A DNA stretch of 64,000 nt from Shinisaurus crocodilurus. Lineage: Eukaryota > Chordata > Lepidosauria > Squamata > Shinisauridae. Below are positions 22,054 through 34,504 of this stretch, piece by piece (position 1 is the first letter of the stretch; the number at the start of each line of letters is the position of its first letter). Where the stretch lies: the NCBI GenBank assembly GCA_021292165.1, contig CM037876.1:206234200-206298199 (forward strand). The letters are read 5' to 3'. Made by a program: the position numbers and the translations under genes. The notes under the pieces were generated by a model, which saw only the letters and a program-made list of their open reading frames with translations, made no database searches and had not been told where the DNA came from.

Positions 22054-25000
22054 GTAAGTTGCAGTTATATGAATTATGCTGTCATTAGCTTCAGACAAAT
22101 TCAATCAGTACATGGTAGAAGAAGTGAAAATATACACCTACTTTAGTTATTTGTGTAAAATTATAGAAGTTTATATATACTGTCTTGAAGTCCATTAAGA
22201 AGTATTGTGGAGTCAAATGAATGGCCATTCTTCCTGTGGATCTAGTTTGAATTTTAGGTAATATCCAGAATTGCACCTGGTGGGCATTCCACATTTTCTG
22301 CGAAACTTACTTTATTGATTACTGAGAACATGGTTACTCTTTTCATATTTAGTTAATGCTGTGGATAGCCAGAAGAACAGTGTTTAGATGGAACTGTTTT
22401 TCTGTTGAGTAACACATTATGTTTTTCCTTCTCTGTTGATGTTGAATTTGGGAAAGTCAGTTAAGTGGAAGAGTGTGAGACTATTCTTTTTTAAGTAGCA
22501 AGAATGTGGCATAGAGAATCTCTGTGCCAGCAACATGGTCACTCATTGCATGCAATAGTACTGAGATTGCCTCTATCTGTTGTGCTAAGACTAAGAGGAA
22601 GTTGTTGGGAGATGTTGCAGATCATGCAGGTCAGATGTGCAGGGGACCCATATATTTGCCCTAATACAGACTTGGTTTGATCTTGCTCAGCTTCCCATTA
22701 AACTCTCCATGCAATATTAAGTTACATATTACATATTACAATTTCTTACATCCTTATCAACATCACCAAACTTTACTATTCGGCACTGAAAATATGTAGA
22801 ACTGATTACCTATCTAGAGTACACAAGCAACAAGTGCAGACTTAGCACAAGTTAAACAGTTTGCAATATAATAAAAAGCAGTGGTTACTAGTTACAAATC
22901 CCTGCATGAAGAAAGTCTTAAGTTGTCATAATTAACAATGATGATTTATTTCCCAAGGGAATTTATAAGCAAATGTTTTTATGCTCTTGTAACTCTGACT
23001 TCAAATGCCTTCCTTCCTTCCTTCCTTCCTTTCTTTCTTTCGTAGCCTGTTTTGCTAGAATTCTGAAAACAAGTAGCATTTCAAATTTAGTAGGTTGCAT
23101 TGGTATAGAACCCTTCATGCAAGTATTCCAAAGCACTCCACGTTACATACTAAAAATACCTAGCCGATCCATGTAAACCAATTAGCATATAAATGTCAGA
23201 TCAAATGCAGGTTCAGTTTAGGCTGTAAAAGTGATCCATGCTCTATGAGAGACATATCAGCATGAAGAATATTTTATAGCCCAGCTGCAGAACACTGTAA
23301 CTCTTGCTCAGAGAATGAAGGGTTTTGGAATCAGTAAGAATAATGTGCTGTTGAATCTTGGACTGCAGTGCTGAATATAAATTAATATGCCCCAGGGGCC
23401 ATGAAAATGAGCGCATATGAAAGAAACCGATTCCATAACCGCAAAGGCGTGAGTAAGAGCCGCTGTGTGAATTGGAGGCATGTGCTTGGCAAAAGGTATC
23501 TGCAAACAGATTTCACCTGAGAGCATAACATTACTTCTCTTTGACAGACTATATAAATCAACTGGCAAAAATATTGGTTACCTACTGTACTGTTAGGAAA
23601 CTTGCCTGGTAAAAGTCAGATTAAGGAATGCATTTTAAAATCTCTGTTTCCACTTAGTTTGGAAGGATAGAGAAACTTTTGCAACCAGTGCTCGTCTGTT
23701 TCATCACAAGTACGTCAGGAGTATCCAGGAGACATGGAGCAGTAAGCCAGCAGCAGCCTTGTGAAAATGGCACTTACCGTAGTTAAGGGTGTCTCTGGGG
23801 TCTCCCTAGCTTAATCATGGCTACATTTATGAAGCATACATACATGCCTGGCCAGATTTAGAAAAGTGAGACGGGGGTAGATTTGTGACTGGACCCAATG
23901 CACTGCTGTAGCAGTGCTAGAAGCCTATGCCTGGCTCAGTGCCACAACCTGTGGTGGTATACAGTATCATGTCCAAATGGGAGGCTCAGAAGCATAGCAG
24001 TCTTTGTTCATGGTGATACACCAGTGTTTGCCCTCTGGCTGTACTTTCATGGCTGTACTCTCATGATGCATGCTTTTTGTCTTGGAGTGAGGAAGAGCCT
24101 GGATCAGTGTAATGCTATGCTGCCTTAGATAGCAGTATGATTTGGCAGCTGATAGAGCAGAGCTGGCTTTGCCTCAGGGCAGTATCACCTGTGTGTTTCC
24201 ACCACAGTACACAGTACATTCATGAAAACACTGAATGACCTGGGGTGCTTCCAGACAAGGCTTTTATGGTGCCATTGTCCTGTCTCATTCACGGAATTTT
24301 ACAAGGGATTCAGATGACGTCTTCCACTTGTAGCCCACCCATGTTTTCCCACTGCTTCTTCCTTCTCTTTCCTTTCCATGGAAAATCAGGAGAAAAAGAC
24401 AGAATTGCTGCACAATGCCTTCTTGATCATTAGTGCTAGGAGTCCTCCATCTGGAAACATCCCCTGCCTCCCCCCCAATCAGCCCTGAGGACTCCTATAC
24501 CCAAAAGTTTGGGGCATAACCAAAGGGGAGTCTTTCCTGTTCCTCCATTTCCTTATCTAGCAAGATCAAGGTAAGGACTAGGAGGAGTACAGAGATACTA
24601 TATTCTTTGTGGGCCTGTAAAAATGATCCCCAGAGCATAGTTGCATCCACTGCAGCTGGAGCCTCTGGCACATGGGAAAAACCATAAAAGGGAATACAAA
24701 GATGTGTTCCCTCTCACATCTCTTTCATAAAGTTCCTGAGAGAAATGCAATCTCCAAGTAAGTGTGTTCATTTCATTTATTTATGTTAGGGAAGGAGGGA
24801 GATGAGAGATGTATTTTCCCTATCTGACGATTCTCAAACTCCATCAGAGCTTCAAGAGCCCATATCAAAGCCAGAGCTTCAGGAAAGATAAGGGACAGAA
24901 GGCGGTATATCTTTAACACTCCATTCCCATTTACTCCAACCTCCCCATCCCATCTTCCCCTTTGGTCTTGTCTACTCATGAGTTGGTGGAATGGAGTATT

Positions 25001-25251
25001 GCACTTCAGACTGCATGTGGGGGATCACATTATGAATGCTCCCATGTGATTAAAACAAATCTCTGTAAAGAACAGAACAAAAAACAGTGCAGCAAGCAAA
25101 AAGATGGGCTAGAAACCCACCCACCCCGCCCGGATGTGCTAATTTCCTATTTGTAATGAGGTTTTGTTTTTTACATGGGAGAGCATTAAAAAATGGTATC
25201 CCCCCACCTGTAGCCTGTACTGTTGTAGTCCATTCTAGCACCTCACTCTAG
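22054..25251 (+). other. KCNQ1: KCNQ1 intron, nothing clear
   Basis: AT-rich intron beginning GTAAGTTG. A (TTCC)n/(TTTC)n microsatellite is at about 23009-23042. No gene, no recognisable transposon and no KCNQ1 exon were seen. Confidence 0.7.
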
Positions 25252-25394
25252 AACAGCCTTCCCTCCCCGGTGCTCTCCAGATGTTTGAAACTTCAACCCC
25301 CATTAGACCAGCTAGCATGGCCAATGGTCAGAAATGCTGGTAGTTGTCATCCAAAACATCTGCATAGCACCAGGTATGGGAAAGCTGCTCTAGA
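25252..25394. mobile_element. Palindromic hAT-like MITE
   Basis: The ends are inverted: CAGCCTTCCCTCCCCGGTGC and, on the other side, GCACCAGGTATGGGAAAGCTG. The interior (CTCCAGATGTTTGAAAC against CAAAACATCTGCATAG) is also complementary. It is the same family as 33480-33603. Confidence 0.75.
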
Positions 25395-27265
25395 CCTAGC
25401 CTGAGTGTTCTGTTTGGAAGGAAATGATGTGAGGAAGACATATCTGTAAAAGGTGGAACCTTTATCTTGGATTAGTGCAGCTACATTTGTCCATTGGTGT
25501 AGTTAACTCCTCTTATCTGATCATAGTTATTTCCACTGGCATGCATTGGTGATAACTGTGATCATGGTGGGATGGTGTTCGGTTACACTAGTTTGATTTA
25601 TCATAGGAGCTCATATGTTTGTTCTCCATGTAAGCCCTCTGCTGGGGTTGATGCATTATGCTAAGTTATTAATTTATTTCGGCCCTTGCAATCTTTTGTG
25701 TTACAGAGAAAAAGGCATAAGAAGGGTGACTTATCTAGTAATTTAGATCAGAGATAATATATTTGCTATTTTATACATGTCAACTATTTGTAAAATCTCA
25801 TATTCACAGAGCTGTTAATTTTGTGAGATCGATAGTGACACTTCGATTTCTTGAACATGTCACTGGTGTGCTTTTATATATTAATGGCAATTGAATTATT
25901 ACATTTCTTTCATCTCTGTGATCTGGAGACAGCTCCTTAGTTTAAATGCACATGGTATCCAGACAAACATTTATACTTATCTGTGTGGTGGAATCCTTAT
26001 TTGCGTTGACTGGATGGCTCAGATTGTAAATGATTCCTGCTTTTATCTTCCTCTCTTATTTCCAAAGGTCCTTGTAAAGTCTGAGCAAATACAGCTTATT
26101 CACTTTCAAGTGGTCAGATATAATGACTTGCCTGCTGTCACCACAACTCTGTTTGCATTGCAGCTAACAACATTTAAAATGTGATTTGCCCACAGACAAC
26201 TTTATCATTAATTGCAGAGGGGATTTGAACAGCAGCAGTCAAAGCAAGCATACACCATAGATCAGGCAGGAAGAGCAACACACAATTTTCTCCTGTGTTT
26301 TAGTGTTCCTGAAGGGCAAGCTTGATTCTGTCTCCTTCTGTGTTAAGTAATTAGATTTTTGTCACAGGGTATCCAAACCTTTACAGACTTCTAAATAATT
26401 ACAGCAATTTTTTTTCCTACTAGGGAGAGGGAAAATGAGAAATAGCTGTATATGAATGTTAGCCATATAAATTAGTGTTATAATATCCTTATTATTGCCT
26501 TCTAGACTACATCAAGCAGTACAATTAATATGACTAAACATTTCTCTTAAACATTCCTCAGCACACACAGCAGGAAGGCTGTTGTTGTGTGTGCAACCTG
26601 TGCAGATCTGGAAATTGGGTTGATTATTGGATTTCCATTCCTTGAATAGAATAAAAGAGAATGAATCAGCAAAGCAACTTGGGGGTGGGGGCAAAACATA
26701 GGAACCCTTACGATAATCTGCCTACAGAACTGAAGTAGAAGATTCAAGATGGAATTAGCTTTCATGCTATTAGTTATTTATTCTAGTCATTGAAATTGAT
26801 ACTGTTGTAAATCCTGCTTTTTAAAAGTATGCAACAACGAACACTGACATAGCAACACATTTACAAGCCAACAGACTGAGAATGTTGTTTTCTTTTAACA
26901 TGTGTGACAAAATAAAACAATAAAAATATACCTTGTGGTAGACACATATGTTTATTATCTACTTCTTTTAAGTAGCAAAGATAGCTGCTTCTTTCGTGTT
27001 GTAGATTAATATTAGACTCCTTGTTTTCCTAGGGTTGGTATTCATTCTTGACTGATGTGAAGTAATTAAAGTAGACTCCAGCTGCTGACTTATTCAGAAG
27101 CGCAGGGCTCATCTAATGCAAGGACAATGAGCAGCTGCCTATGTACTGACCTATCAATGTTTATTTTGGACACCACACAGGGTAGTAAGTGCAAACATTG
27201 GGGTTCGGGAGGAGAGATGAGGACAATAATGTTCCATATTTACTTTTGAATTTTATTGAATTATT

Positions 27266-27340
27266 ATATTTCTGTAGTCAGTAAATTTGGCTTTTTATTA
27301 TATTATAATAAAAAGTCAGATTTACTGACTACAGAAATAT
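27266..27340. repeat. 75-bp near-perfect loopless palindrome
   Basis: The two 37-base arms, starting ATATTTCTGTAGTCAGTAAA at 27266 and ending at 27340, are reverse complements with two mismatches. The dyad centre is at 27303 inside an AT-rich core. It may be a minimal fold-back element. Confidence 0.9.
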
Positions 27341-27458
27341 GATTATAATCATAGCATGTAATCAAATGCTATGTACATATAGTACTGTTGGCAGCTAGTA
27401 TTCCAAGAGATAGTTTGCTGTGATCATAATAAATTACTTATTAAGGCCTGATAACAAC

Positions 27459-27490
27459 TTCTTCTTCTCTTCTCCTTCTCCTTCTTCTTT
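27459..27490. repeat. (CTT)n-like microsatellite
   Basis: An imperfect CTTCTT/CTTCTC run. It causes the lysine/glutamate-rich open frame on the minus strand here. Confidence 0.8.
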
Positions 27491-28309
27491 TATTAAGGAA
27501 CATAGTTTGGAGGGGGAAATTTGGAGTGGAGAAACAGCAGGTGGGGTTAAAAGGGTTAAGCACTCCCTCTCCCTACTTGTACTTTGCTCCATATTGCTCC
27601 TCTCCTGAGCTTGCTTTCCTTTAAAACAAGAACAGCAACAACAAGAACATTTGTATTTGGCCATATTAGCACGTCCAAAGCCACCTTGGTCACCAGGGTT
27701 CTAAACATATTTTTTTTAGGTGCGCAAAGTATTTAAAATATTCCAGCAAAAGCTCAACTTTCCTTACAAATAAATCAGCCAAATTTCTAGAACTGGGATT
27801 CAAAATATCTAAGATATGAATGCCATGTTTCCCCAGTGCCATATAGCTGATGTTACCAACCTGGAGGTGATATTGTAGCAATGTTTCTTAACCTGCTTTT
27901 TTAGTTTTCCACTGTAGAAGATTCCCAAAATCAACAGGCATTGTGACTTTTGTTTAGGTACAGTACATACAGATTTTTGAATATTTTGGGATTGGCCTCT
28001 AAACTCCGTGTTTCTTATGGCCAAGCTACGCATTACTTGGAGGACATAGCGAGTGGCTACATCTTTATTCTGTGCTCTAAAGTAAATACAGGGGTCCTGA
28101 TCCAGATAGGCACCTAGCATTTGGGACAGAGAGACTTTAAGCCTTTGCCCCCAATCTGGATCGGGCTCTCCATGCCTGTAATTTCCATTGCCAAAAGTAA
28201 TCCATTTGTTTTAATAGTTTGGTTTGGCTCATAGATTCCCAATGGTTTTTAAGATTTGGATCAGAACATGGGTTTGTGCACTTGTGGTAGAATACTCTTG
28301 ATCTCTTGA

Positions 28310-28450
28310 TGGGTATTTATTTTATTTACTGACAATTTTTATAAAGCACTCCACATCTACACAGATTCCGGAACAGTGAACAATAAAAAGACAAAAAAAG
28401 ATAAAAAGAATAAAACACAATATTGAAAACAGATTATTTATAAAAAAACA
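28310..28450 (-). repeat. Probable L2-clade LINE 3' end fragment
   Basis: TTATTTTATTTACTGACAAT followed by TATAAAGCACTCCACATC and an A-rich continuation resembles the 3' untranslated end of L2-type LINEs read on the minus strand. It is weakly supported. Confidence 0.4.
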
Positions 28451-29276
28451 GAATATCAATAAATATGTGGACTGATTGATCCAATTCTCCCTTCACATGT
28501 ACGCCTCATTTCAGAAATCTGTATGTGCTTCGCTCTGCATGCAGATCTCTTGCACAAGTAGGGTTTCCCATCCATTTGAAATGTGATCACTGTGAGGTAG
28601 AATTGGGTTCCTCCTTTGAAATAAACAGGGAAATAAATAAATGGGGAAATTCTTGCAAGCAGGTTACTTCCATGTGTGCATTGGAGCTCCCATACCCTTA
28701 AACTGGAATGTGGTGCTAATCTAGATTTGTTTTCTGCTTCCGTTGCACATGATTTATATGGTTTTAAGGTGCTCATTACAACCCTCCATATAAGGTTATA
28801 AAATGCAAGAGTTATGGGGGAACTCAAATGAATAATTTGTAAGTTATTGCTGCATTTCATGAATACAGTTATGCAGCCAAGGATGCTTATCCAGCCCAGG
28901 TGATAAGCTTACAACGCCTCTTTCTGCAGCCAGTTTCTAACCCAGAATCCCTCACTGAATTTAGTGGAAATGAGCAAATCACTACAAGGAGCAGTTGCAC
29001 TCTTGGCCCTAAGTAGTTGGCCTCAATTGTAATAAATGGGGGCGGCTACTGAGGGGTAATAAAACTCTAGTGATTTTAGTGGTTATTCTGAAACCATCTG
29101 CTTTCCATTTTAGAAATCTAAACCAATCCTGCCCATATCAAATTTTAGTCATGCATTTAAATAATATTATTGGAATGCATTTTATCCACAATCTTTGTTG
29201 TAATGGAAATGGCTCTTTATTAAAATCATGATTGTTTATAATTTTCCTTTAAAAAAGGAAGAGGAAGCATAGATTT

Positions 29277-29434
29277 CATAGATCATAGAGTTGGAAGGGG
29301 CCTACAAGGCCATCGAGTCCAACCCCCTGTTCAATGCAGGAAACTAGAGGAGGGGTTTCCCATCCAAGTAATAACCAGGCCTGACCCTGCTTAGCTTTCC
29401 ACGCTCAGACAAGCTGAGCCAGCGTGAGCCACAG
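29277..29434 (-). mobile_element. 5S rRNA-derived SINE with CR1-type tail (copy 2)
   Basis: On the minus strand it reads GTGGCTCACGCTGGCTCAGC, GGAAAGCTAAGCAGGGTCAG, TTATTACTTGGATGGG, then the same switch to a CR1-like tail (GGTTGGACTCGATGGCC, CTTCCAACTCTATGATC) as the copy at 7989-8150. A shared junction in two independent copies shows that the 5S-CR1 chimera is a mobile unit. Confidence 0.82.
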
Positions 29435-30329
29435 GGATATCAGGACTTTTCCCAGTCCTGCTCAACAGTGCTTTTGTGCGTGTGTGGTCACTACTAGGCA
29501 TGTTCATACACATATTCTAATGCTATCTCCTGATAACTTCAAATAAATATTAAATTGGTTTTATTTTGGAATAACCTGAACAAAAACTTTTTAAAAATAG
29601 TATGTACTGGCCTTTGGGATCATTTTGGAACTCTACAGAGACTACACATTGCAGCTGGAAACAACTTGTGCTATAAAACTGTATACTGGCAAAAAATGTA
29701 GGCTTCTGTCCAGAGAAGTGCAAGGGAAAGACCCATGTGTGCAGCAGGAGTTTTGTGGTCATTTTTTGAACAGTAGTTGAACTGGGGGCTGCTGTTTGGA
29801 AAAGAGCAACACAGAGGTCTTGCTGTATACAGACAATCCCTAGCACATCTGTAAAATTGCTTAGTGGATAATGGTATTAATTTTGATGCAGACAGATGCT
29901 TGTGTTTTGTGCTGAAATGAAAGGATATGAACCTTCTACAGTAATGTCCCACACTCCTGCAACTCTGTCTGTCTGTTTGTATGCCTGCTGCCTCTGCTTG
30001 GACCACTTGGATGATGTGGGACAGTGGGAGGAAGACAGCCACCATCTGAAAGCTGGGAGGGAGGAGAAGGTAAAGGACAGTATTTGGGGAACCTGCTGCA
30101 ACCTCTCACCAAAGAGAGAACCTCCCTGATGTCCTTTTACCTCTAGAAACTATATATAGGAATAGCATGGAGTTGTCCTCATTTAGGAAGAAAAAAGCAC
30201 CCTTGTGATATCTAGCCATTATATCCTGCAGCTTTGGGATATAGAGCAGGTTGGTAATTTAAATCAATGGAGGGAGTGATCCTATGGACCCTATACATTG
30301 TCTGGGGGCCATAGGATCATTCAGATTGT

Positions 30330-31306
30330 GTGGAGCTCCAAAAGGATCTCTCCAAACTGGGAGAATGGGCATCAAAATGGCAAATACGGTTCAATGTAAG
30401 CAAGTGTAAAGTAATGCACATAGGGGCAAAAAATCCCAACTTCAGGTATAATCTGAGGGGATCTGAGCTAGTGGTGACTTATCAAGAAAGAGATCTTGGG
30501 GTGGTGGTGGACAGCTTGATGAAAATGTTGACCCAATTTGAGGCTGCTTGAAAAAGGCAAATTCTGTATTAGGCATAATTAGGAAAGGAATTGAAAATAA
30601 AACTGCCAAGATCATACTGCCTTTATACAAATCTATCATGCAACCACACTCAGAATACTGTGTACGGTTCTGGTCACTGCACCTAAAAAAAGGATATTGT
30701 AGAGTTGGAAAAAGTCAGAAAAAGGCAACTAAAATGATCAAGGGGCTGGAGCAACTCCCTTATGAGGAAAGGTTACATCATCTGGGATTGTTTAGCTTAG
30801 AAAAAAGGAGAGTAAGGGGAGACATGATAGAGATGTACAAAATTATGCATGGTGTGGAGAAAGTGGATAGGGAGACATTTTTCTCCCTCTCATAATACTA
30901 GAACCAAATGGGGTCATCCCACGAAGCTGATTGGTGGGAGGTTCAGGACAGATAAAAGAAAGTACTTCTTCACACAGCGCATAGTTAAACTATAGAATGC
31001 ATTTCCATAAGATGTAGTGATGGCCACTAATTTGGATGGCTTTAAAAGGGGATTGGATAAATTCATGGAGGATAAAGCTATCGACGGCCAGTAGTCCTGA
31101 TGCTTATATGCTACCTCCAGTATCAGAGGCAGTATGCCTATGTACGCCTGTTGCTGGGGAACATGAGCAGGAGGGTGCTGTTGCTCTCATGTCCTGCTGG
31201 TGGGATCCCGTGGGCAGCTGGTTGGCAGCTGTGTGAACAGAATGCTGGACTAGATGGACCCTTGCTCTGATCCAGCAGGGCTCTTCTTACGTTCTTATGT
31301 TCTTAC
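30330..31306 (+). mobile_element. CR1-like LINE, 5'-truncated, with 3' end of the reverse transcriptase ORF
   Basis: Two adjacent frames read LSKLGEWASKWQIRFNVSKC with KVMHIG, DLGVVVD, and then KKANSVLGIIRKGIENKTAK, LPLYKSIMQPHSEYCVRFWS, YEERLHHLGLFSLEKRRVRG and DMIEMYKIMHG. This is the C-terminal part of a CR1-type non-LTR reverse transcriptase. A frameshift near 30540 and further breaks inactivate it. The 3' end carries CTCTGATCCAGCAGGGCTC and ends in GTTCTTATGTTCTTA. The enzyme core lies upstream and is missing. Confidence 0.85.
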
Positions 31307-31529
31307 TCGTTGTGTATAACATGTTAACCTCTTATTCAATATATTAACAATGGTGTCTCTGAAACACACCTACTATATGTTAATCAGTCCTTCTGGAATG
31401 AGTTATTGGCATAGCCCAGTATGAATTTCTGGGTGCTGTGCTGATTTCCTTATAATGGGATAGCCCTCATACAACCTGTATCCCATATATTCAGGTCATC
31501 CTACATTCAGCATGTCAGCTTCAGTTTAA

Positions 31530-31605
31530 GTGCAGAATGGGTTGTTAGCCACTCTGGGCTCCTTGCAGAGAATGGTAGGATATAAATATAAATAAATACT
31601 TATTT
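31530..31605 (+). repeat. LINE/SINE 3' tail remnant
   Basis: CCACTCTGGGCTCC followed by GGTAGGATATAAATATAAAT is the sort of tail seen at the 3' end of reptile L2-type LINEs and their SINE partners. It sits between the two CR1 copies. A similar shorter tail is at about 51870-51898. Confidence 0.5.
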
Positions 31606-31704
31606 ATACCTGTTTCTTGATTAAAGATTGGCATTGTGGCCTTTCTTTTTGTATTTATGTTTCCCTTTTTATACTAAGTCATTTTAAAAACTTCAAACAC
31701 ATGA

Positions 31705-32247
31705 ATGGTGTGGAGAAAGTGGATAGGGAGACATTTTTCTCCCTATTATAATACTAGAACCCAATGGGGTCATCCCAAAAAGCTGATTGGTGGGAGGGTC
31801 AGGAAATATAAAAGGAAGTACTTCTTCACACAGCACATAGTTAAACTATGGAATTCACTTCCACAAGATGTAGTGATGGCCACCAATTTGGATGGATTTA
31901 AAAGGGGATTGGACGAATACATGGAGGAGAAGGCTATCAATGGCTACTCGTCCTGACTGGCTATATGCTACCTCCAGTATCAGAGGCAGTATGCCCATGT
32001 ACACCAGTTGCTGGGGAACATGGGCGGGAGAGTGCTGTTGCACTCATGTCCTGCTTGTGGGATCCCATGAGCAGCTGGCTGGCCACGTGTGAACAGAATG
32101 CTGGACTAGATTGACTTTTGGTCTAGTGACTGTCACAGAAGGCAAGCAAAGCCCTTCATGTTGCACTCCATGGGAATGGATATCACAAGAAGAGAGGGAA
32201 CATATCCGATTGTCTTGGCAACTAGGCTGGCTCTTCCTATGTTCTTA
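31705..32247 (+). mobile_element. CR1-like LINE 3' end, second copy
   Basis: From ATGGTGTGGAGAAAGTGG to TTCCTATGTTCTTAG it runs parallel to 30850-31306, with high similarity. It retains the end of the ORF (YFFTQHIVKLWNSLPQDVVM) and its stop. The tail is interrupted by a 106-bp segment at 32125-32230 that has a twin at 33765-33870. Confidence 0.85.
32125..32230 (+). repeat. 106-bp duplicated segment, copy 1 (inside a CR1 tail)
   Basis: It starts AGTGACTGTCACAGAAGG and ends CTTGGCAACTAGGCTGG. It matches 33765-33870 over all 106 bases with two substitutions. It replaces the usual GATCCAGCAG of the CR1 3' end. Confidence 0.9.
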
Positions 32248-32283
32248 GATTCTCAGCTCTGAGGTTGCAAACAGTGCTTCAAC

Positions 32284-32452
32284 CCAGGACCGGTGCAAGG
32301 CAGTTTGGTGCCCTAGGCAAGATCAGATATTTAGCGCCCCCCTTCCCACTTTAGAGTGCTGTATTTTTTCCCCCAAGGCATTTCTGGTGCCCCCTTTAGC
32401 CCTGCGCCCTAGGCAGCTGCCTAGTTGGCCTAATGGTAGCACCGGCCCTTCT
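32284..32452. mobile_element. Small MITE with GGACCGGTGC-type ends
   Basis: The left end (AGGACCGGTGCAAGG) and right end (GGTAGCACCGGCCCTTC) are inverted. The interior includes GGTGCCCTAGGCAAGATC and GCGCCCTAGGCAGCTGCCTA. The length is about 168 bp. Superfamily is probably hAT, from memory. Confidence 0.65.
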
Positions 32453-32454
32453 TC

Positions 32455-32710
32455 AACCTTGGAGCTGGGAATTGGAGCTCTGATCCCGCTCCCATGCGCC
32501 CGCCCACGCAGCTGGCGTGGAAAGAACCTCAGAGTGGGGGATAAAGAGAGTGTTTTGGGGGGGCATGGAGGGGAGGAGACTGCAGTGGCCAGGATACAAG
32601 CTGTCCTGATGCTGTTCCAGCCTCCTTCCCTCTCCCTCTGAAGTGCCCCAGCTAGATGGCCAAAAATGGCTGTCTAGCAAAAATGCAGAGTGGGAAGAGC
32701 AGAGATGTGA
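32455..32710 (-). repeat. Unclassified GC-rich dispersed repeat (copy 1)
   Basis: The run GGCCAGGATACAAGCTGTCC, then CAGCCTCCTTCCCTCTCCC and GCTAGATGGCCAAAAATGG, corresponds in reverse complement to about 49005-49100. A CTAGATGGCCA/TGGCTGTCTAG stem is included. It is a dispersed family, otherwise unknown to me. Confidence 0.5.
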
Positions 32711-33119
32711 AGAGCACCTCTGCTTCTCCTCCCGCTCTGCATTGGATGCCCGTAATCCTCCAAGTTCGGAAGTTTTTTGGCATCTCGATTGTATTGCACC
32801 CTAAAGAGTAATTTATTAGTGCAATGGCCGCTGCTTTTTCCATTGCTATTTGCATGGCTAGAAACCATTGGTGGCATCCTGGTAACATGATAAAAGATAA
32901 TATGGATGAGCTACAGCTGACTGAAAGCTGAAGGGAAGGAAGCAGGTGAAGATGAGGCAGTGGGTAATATGAGCAGGGAAGGAATATGGCATATGTATCA
33001 TATGGCTTTTATACATATATATTTGTGTGTGTGCGTGTGCATCTGTACATGCATACAGATAGACAGAAATGTGAAAAATGTTAAGGGTTCCACTGTCAAC
33101 CAACTTCATCCTGTCTGTT

Positions 33120-33370
33120 AAAGGCTTTTCAGTACTACTGGATGATGCTCAGATTTTGGCAAATGTTTGGGAAGGAGAATTCCGCAGTTGTGGGGCAGCC
33201 ACCAGGAATACCTCTTTAGCTGTTGACATCCAACCTGCAGCATAGATGCTTTAGTGAAGAGAACATAGTCAGGAGGTCTAGGTGATCATGAGAGGGCATA
33301 GGGAACAGGCAGTCCTGAAAGTATGTGGGCTCAAACCTATTAAGGGCTTTATTAGTCATAACTAAAGCTG
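33120..33370 (-). repeat. Probable L2-clade LINE fragment
   Basis: On the minus strand a short frame reads VFLVAAPQLRNSPSQ, similar to the (VAAPxLWNSLP) motif near the end of L2-clade LINE ORFs, flanked by GGGCTTTATTAGT. It is degraded. Confidence 0.45.
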
Positions 33371-33479
33371 TGCCAGATATTTACCTGCAAACATTTGGGG
33401 AATGAAAAGTATGCTTTTAAGGGGGCTAAAACATTTCCTGAACCATTGATTCATCTTGGAGCACTTTTCCATTGCTTAC

Positions 33480-33603
33480 ACCAGCCTTCCTCAACTTGGT
33501 GCTCTCCAGATGTGTCAGACTACAATTCCCAGCATCCCCCAGCCATGCTGGCTGGGGGTTGTAGTCCAATACATTTGGAGGATACCAGGTTGGAGAAGGC
33601 TGG
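33480..33603. mobile_element. Palindromic hAT-like MITE
   Basis: AGCCTTCCTCAACTTGGTGC at one end mirrors CCAGGTTGGAGAAGGCTGG at the other. The middle CTACAATTCCCAGCATCC faces GCTGGGGGTTGTAG. It is a nearly complete hairpin of about 124 bp. Confidence 0.85.
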
Positions 33604-33764
33604 CTTACATCCATTGTTCCTCAGAACTGCTGCTGCTCCACTGCAATTTTTCCCTCCCAGCTTTGTTCTTGCAGTTTTTCTCCACTATCTGAAGAAGCCA
33701 ATCATGAATCATGTAGTGAATGTGGTGATGTCACAGTTCCTTGTAGCCAATCAGATTTGTCTAC

Positions 33765-33870
33765 AGTGACTGTCACAGAAGGCAAGCAAAACCCTTCATG
33801 TTGCCCTCCATGGGAATGGATATCACAAGAAGAGAGGGAACATATCCGATTGTCTTGGCAACTAGGCTGG
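33765..33870 (+). repeat. 106-bp duplicated segment, copy 2
   Basis: Twin of 32125-32230, with two substitutions. Here it is not next to a CR1 tail but lies in otherwise unique-looking intron sequence, so it may be the older location or an independent insertion of an unknown repeat. Confidence 0.9.
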
Positions 33871-34477
33871 TGCACCCTGTTTTATTGCACTACTCTGAGG
33901 CAGTTTCCTTGCCTGCTGCTGCTCCTGCAGTGAAACTTGGCAAGCCAGAGTGTCAGCAATGGGGACACATCCCTCCCACCACCACCCACCCACCACACAG
34001 CCATTCTGAGTGCCTCTGCATCATGAGCCAATGCTTCTGCTCACATTTTCAGAAGTCTGTGAAAAATCCACACACTTTTTAGAAAGGCTGTAAGTATAAA
34101 GCCAATGCCAATGCCTTTGGCTCAGCCCTAGTCAAAACTGCTAGCTTGAATTGTGCATAGTATGCAGTAAGGAACCCAGTACAGATGCTGCAACATTAGT
34201 GTAATGTGCATCTAATGACATGCTCCTTTTCAGGCCTGATGCAAAACTGAAATATGTACTCAGTGATCAAGGACAGAACACACATTTATACAAATTGAAG
34301 CTTGAAGTCTCACATGCTTTAGTAACAAACAATAAATATATAGATACCCCCCCCAAATGGGGCTTATGTCCCTGTTCAGACTTCACAACAATAAACAAAT
34401 GATGGATTGTTGTGAGCAAGTGGAAGCGAGCGAGTGTGCTGCCTCCTGCCCACCCACGTGCTGCCGCTGCGCTAAAC

Positions 34478-34504
34478 AACCCAGGGACGCTCCGTCCCTG
34501 GGTT
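34478..34504. repeat. Perfect 12-bp stem with 3-base loop
   Basis: AACCCAGGGACG (34478-34489) pairs with CGTCCCTGGGTT (34493-34504) around CTC. Its flanks, from TCAGACTTCACAAC near 34377 to CATGACATGCAAAC near 34512, look like part of a MITE. Confidence 0.85.
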
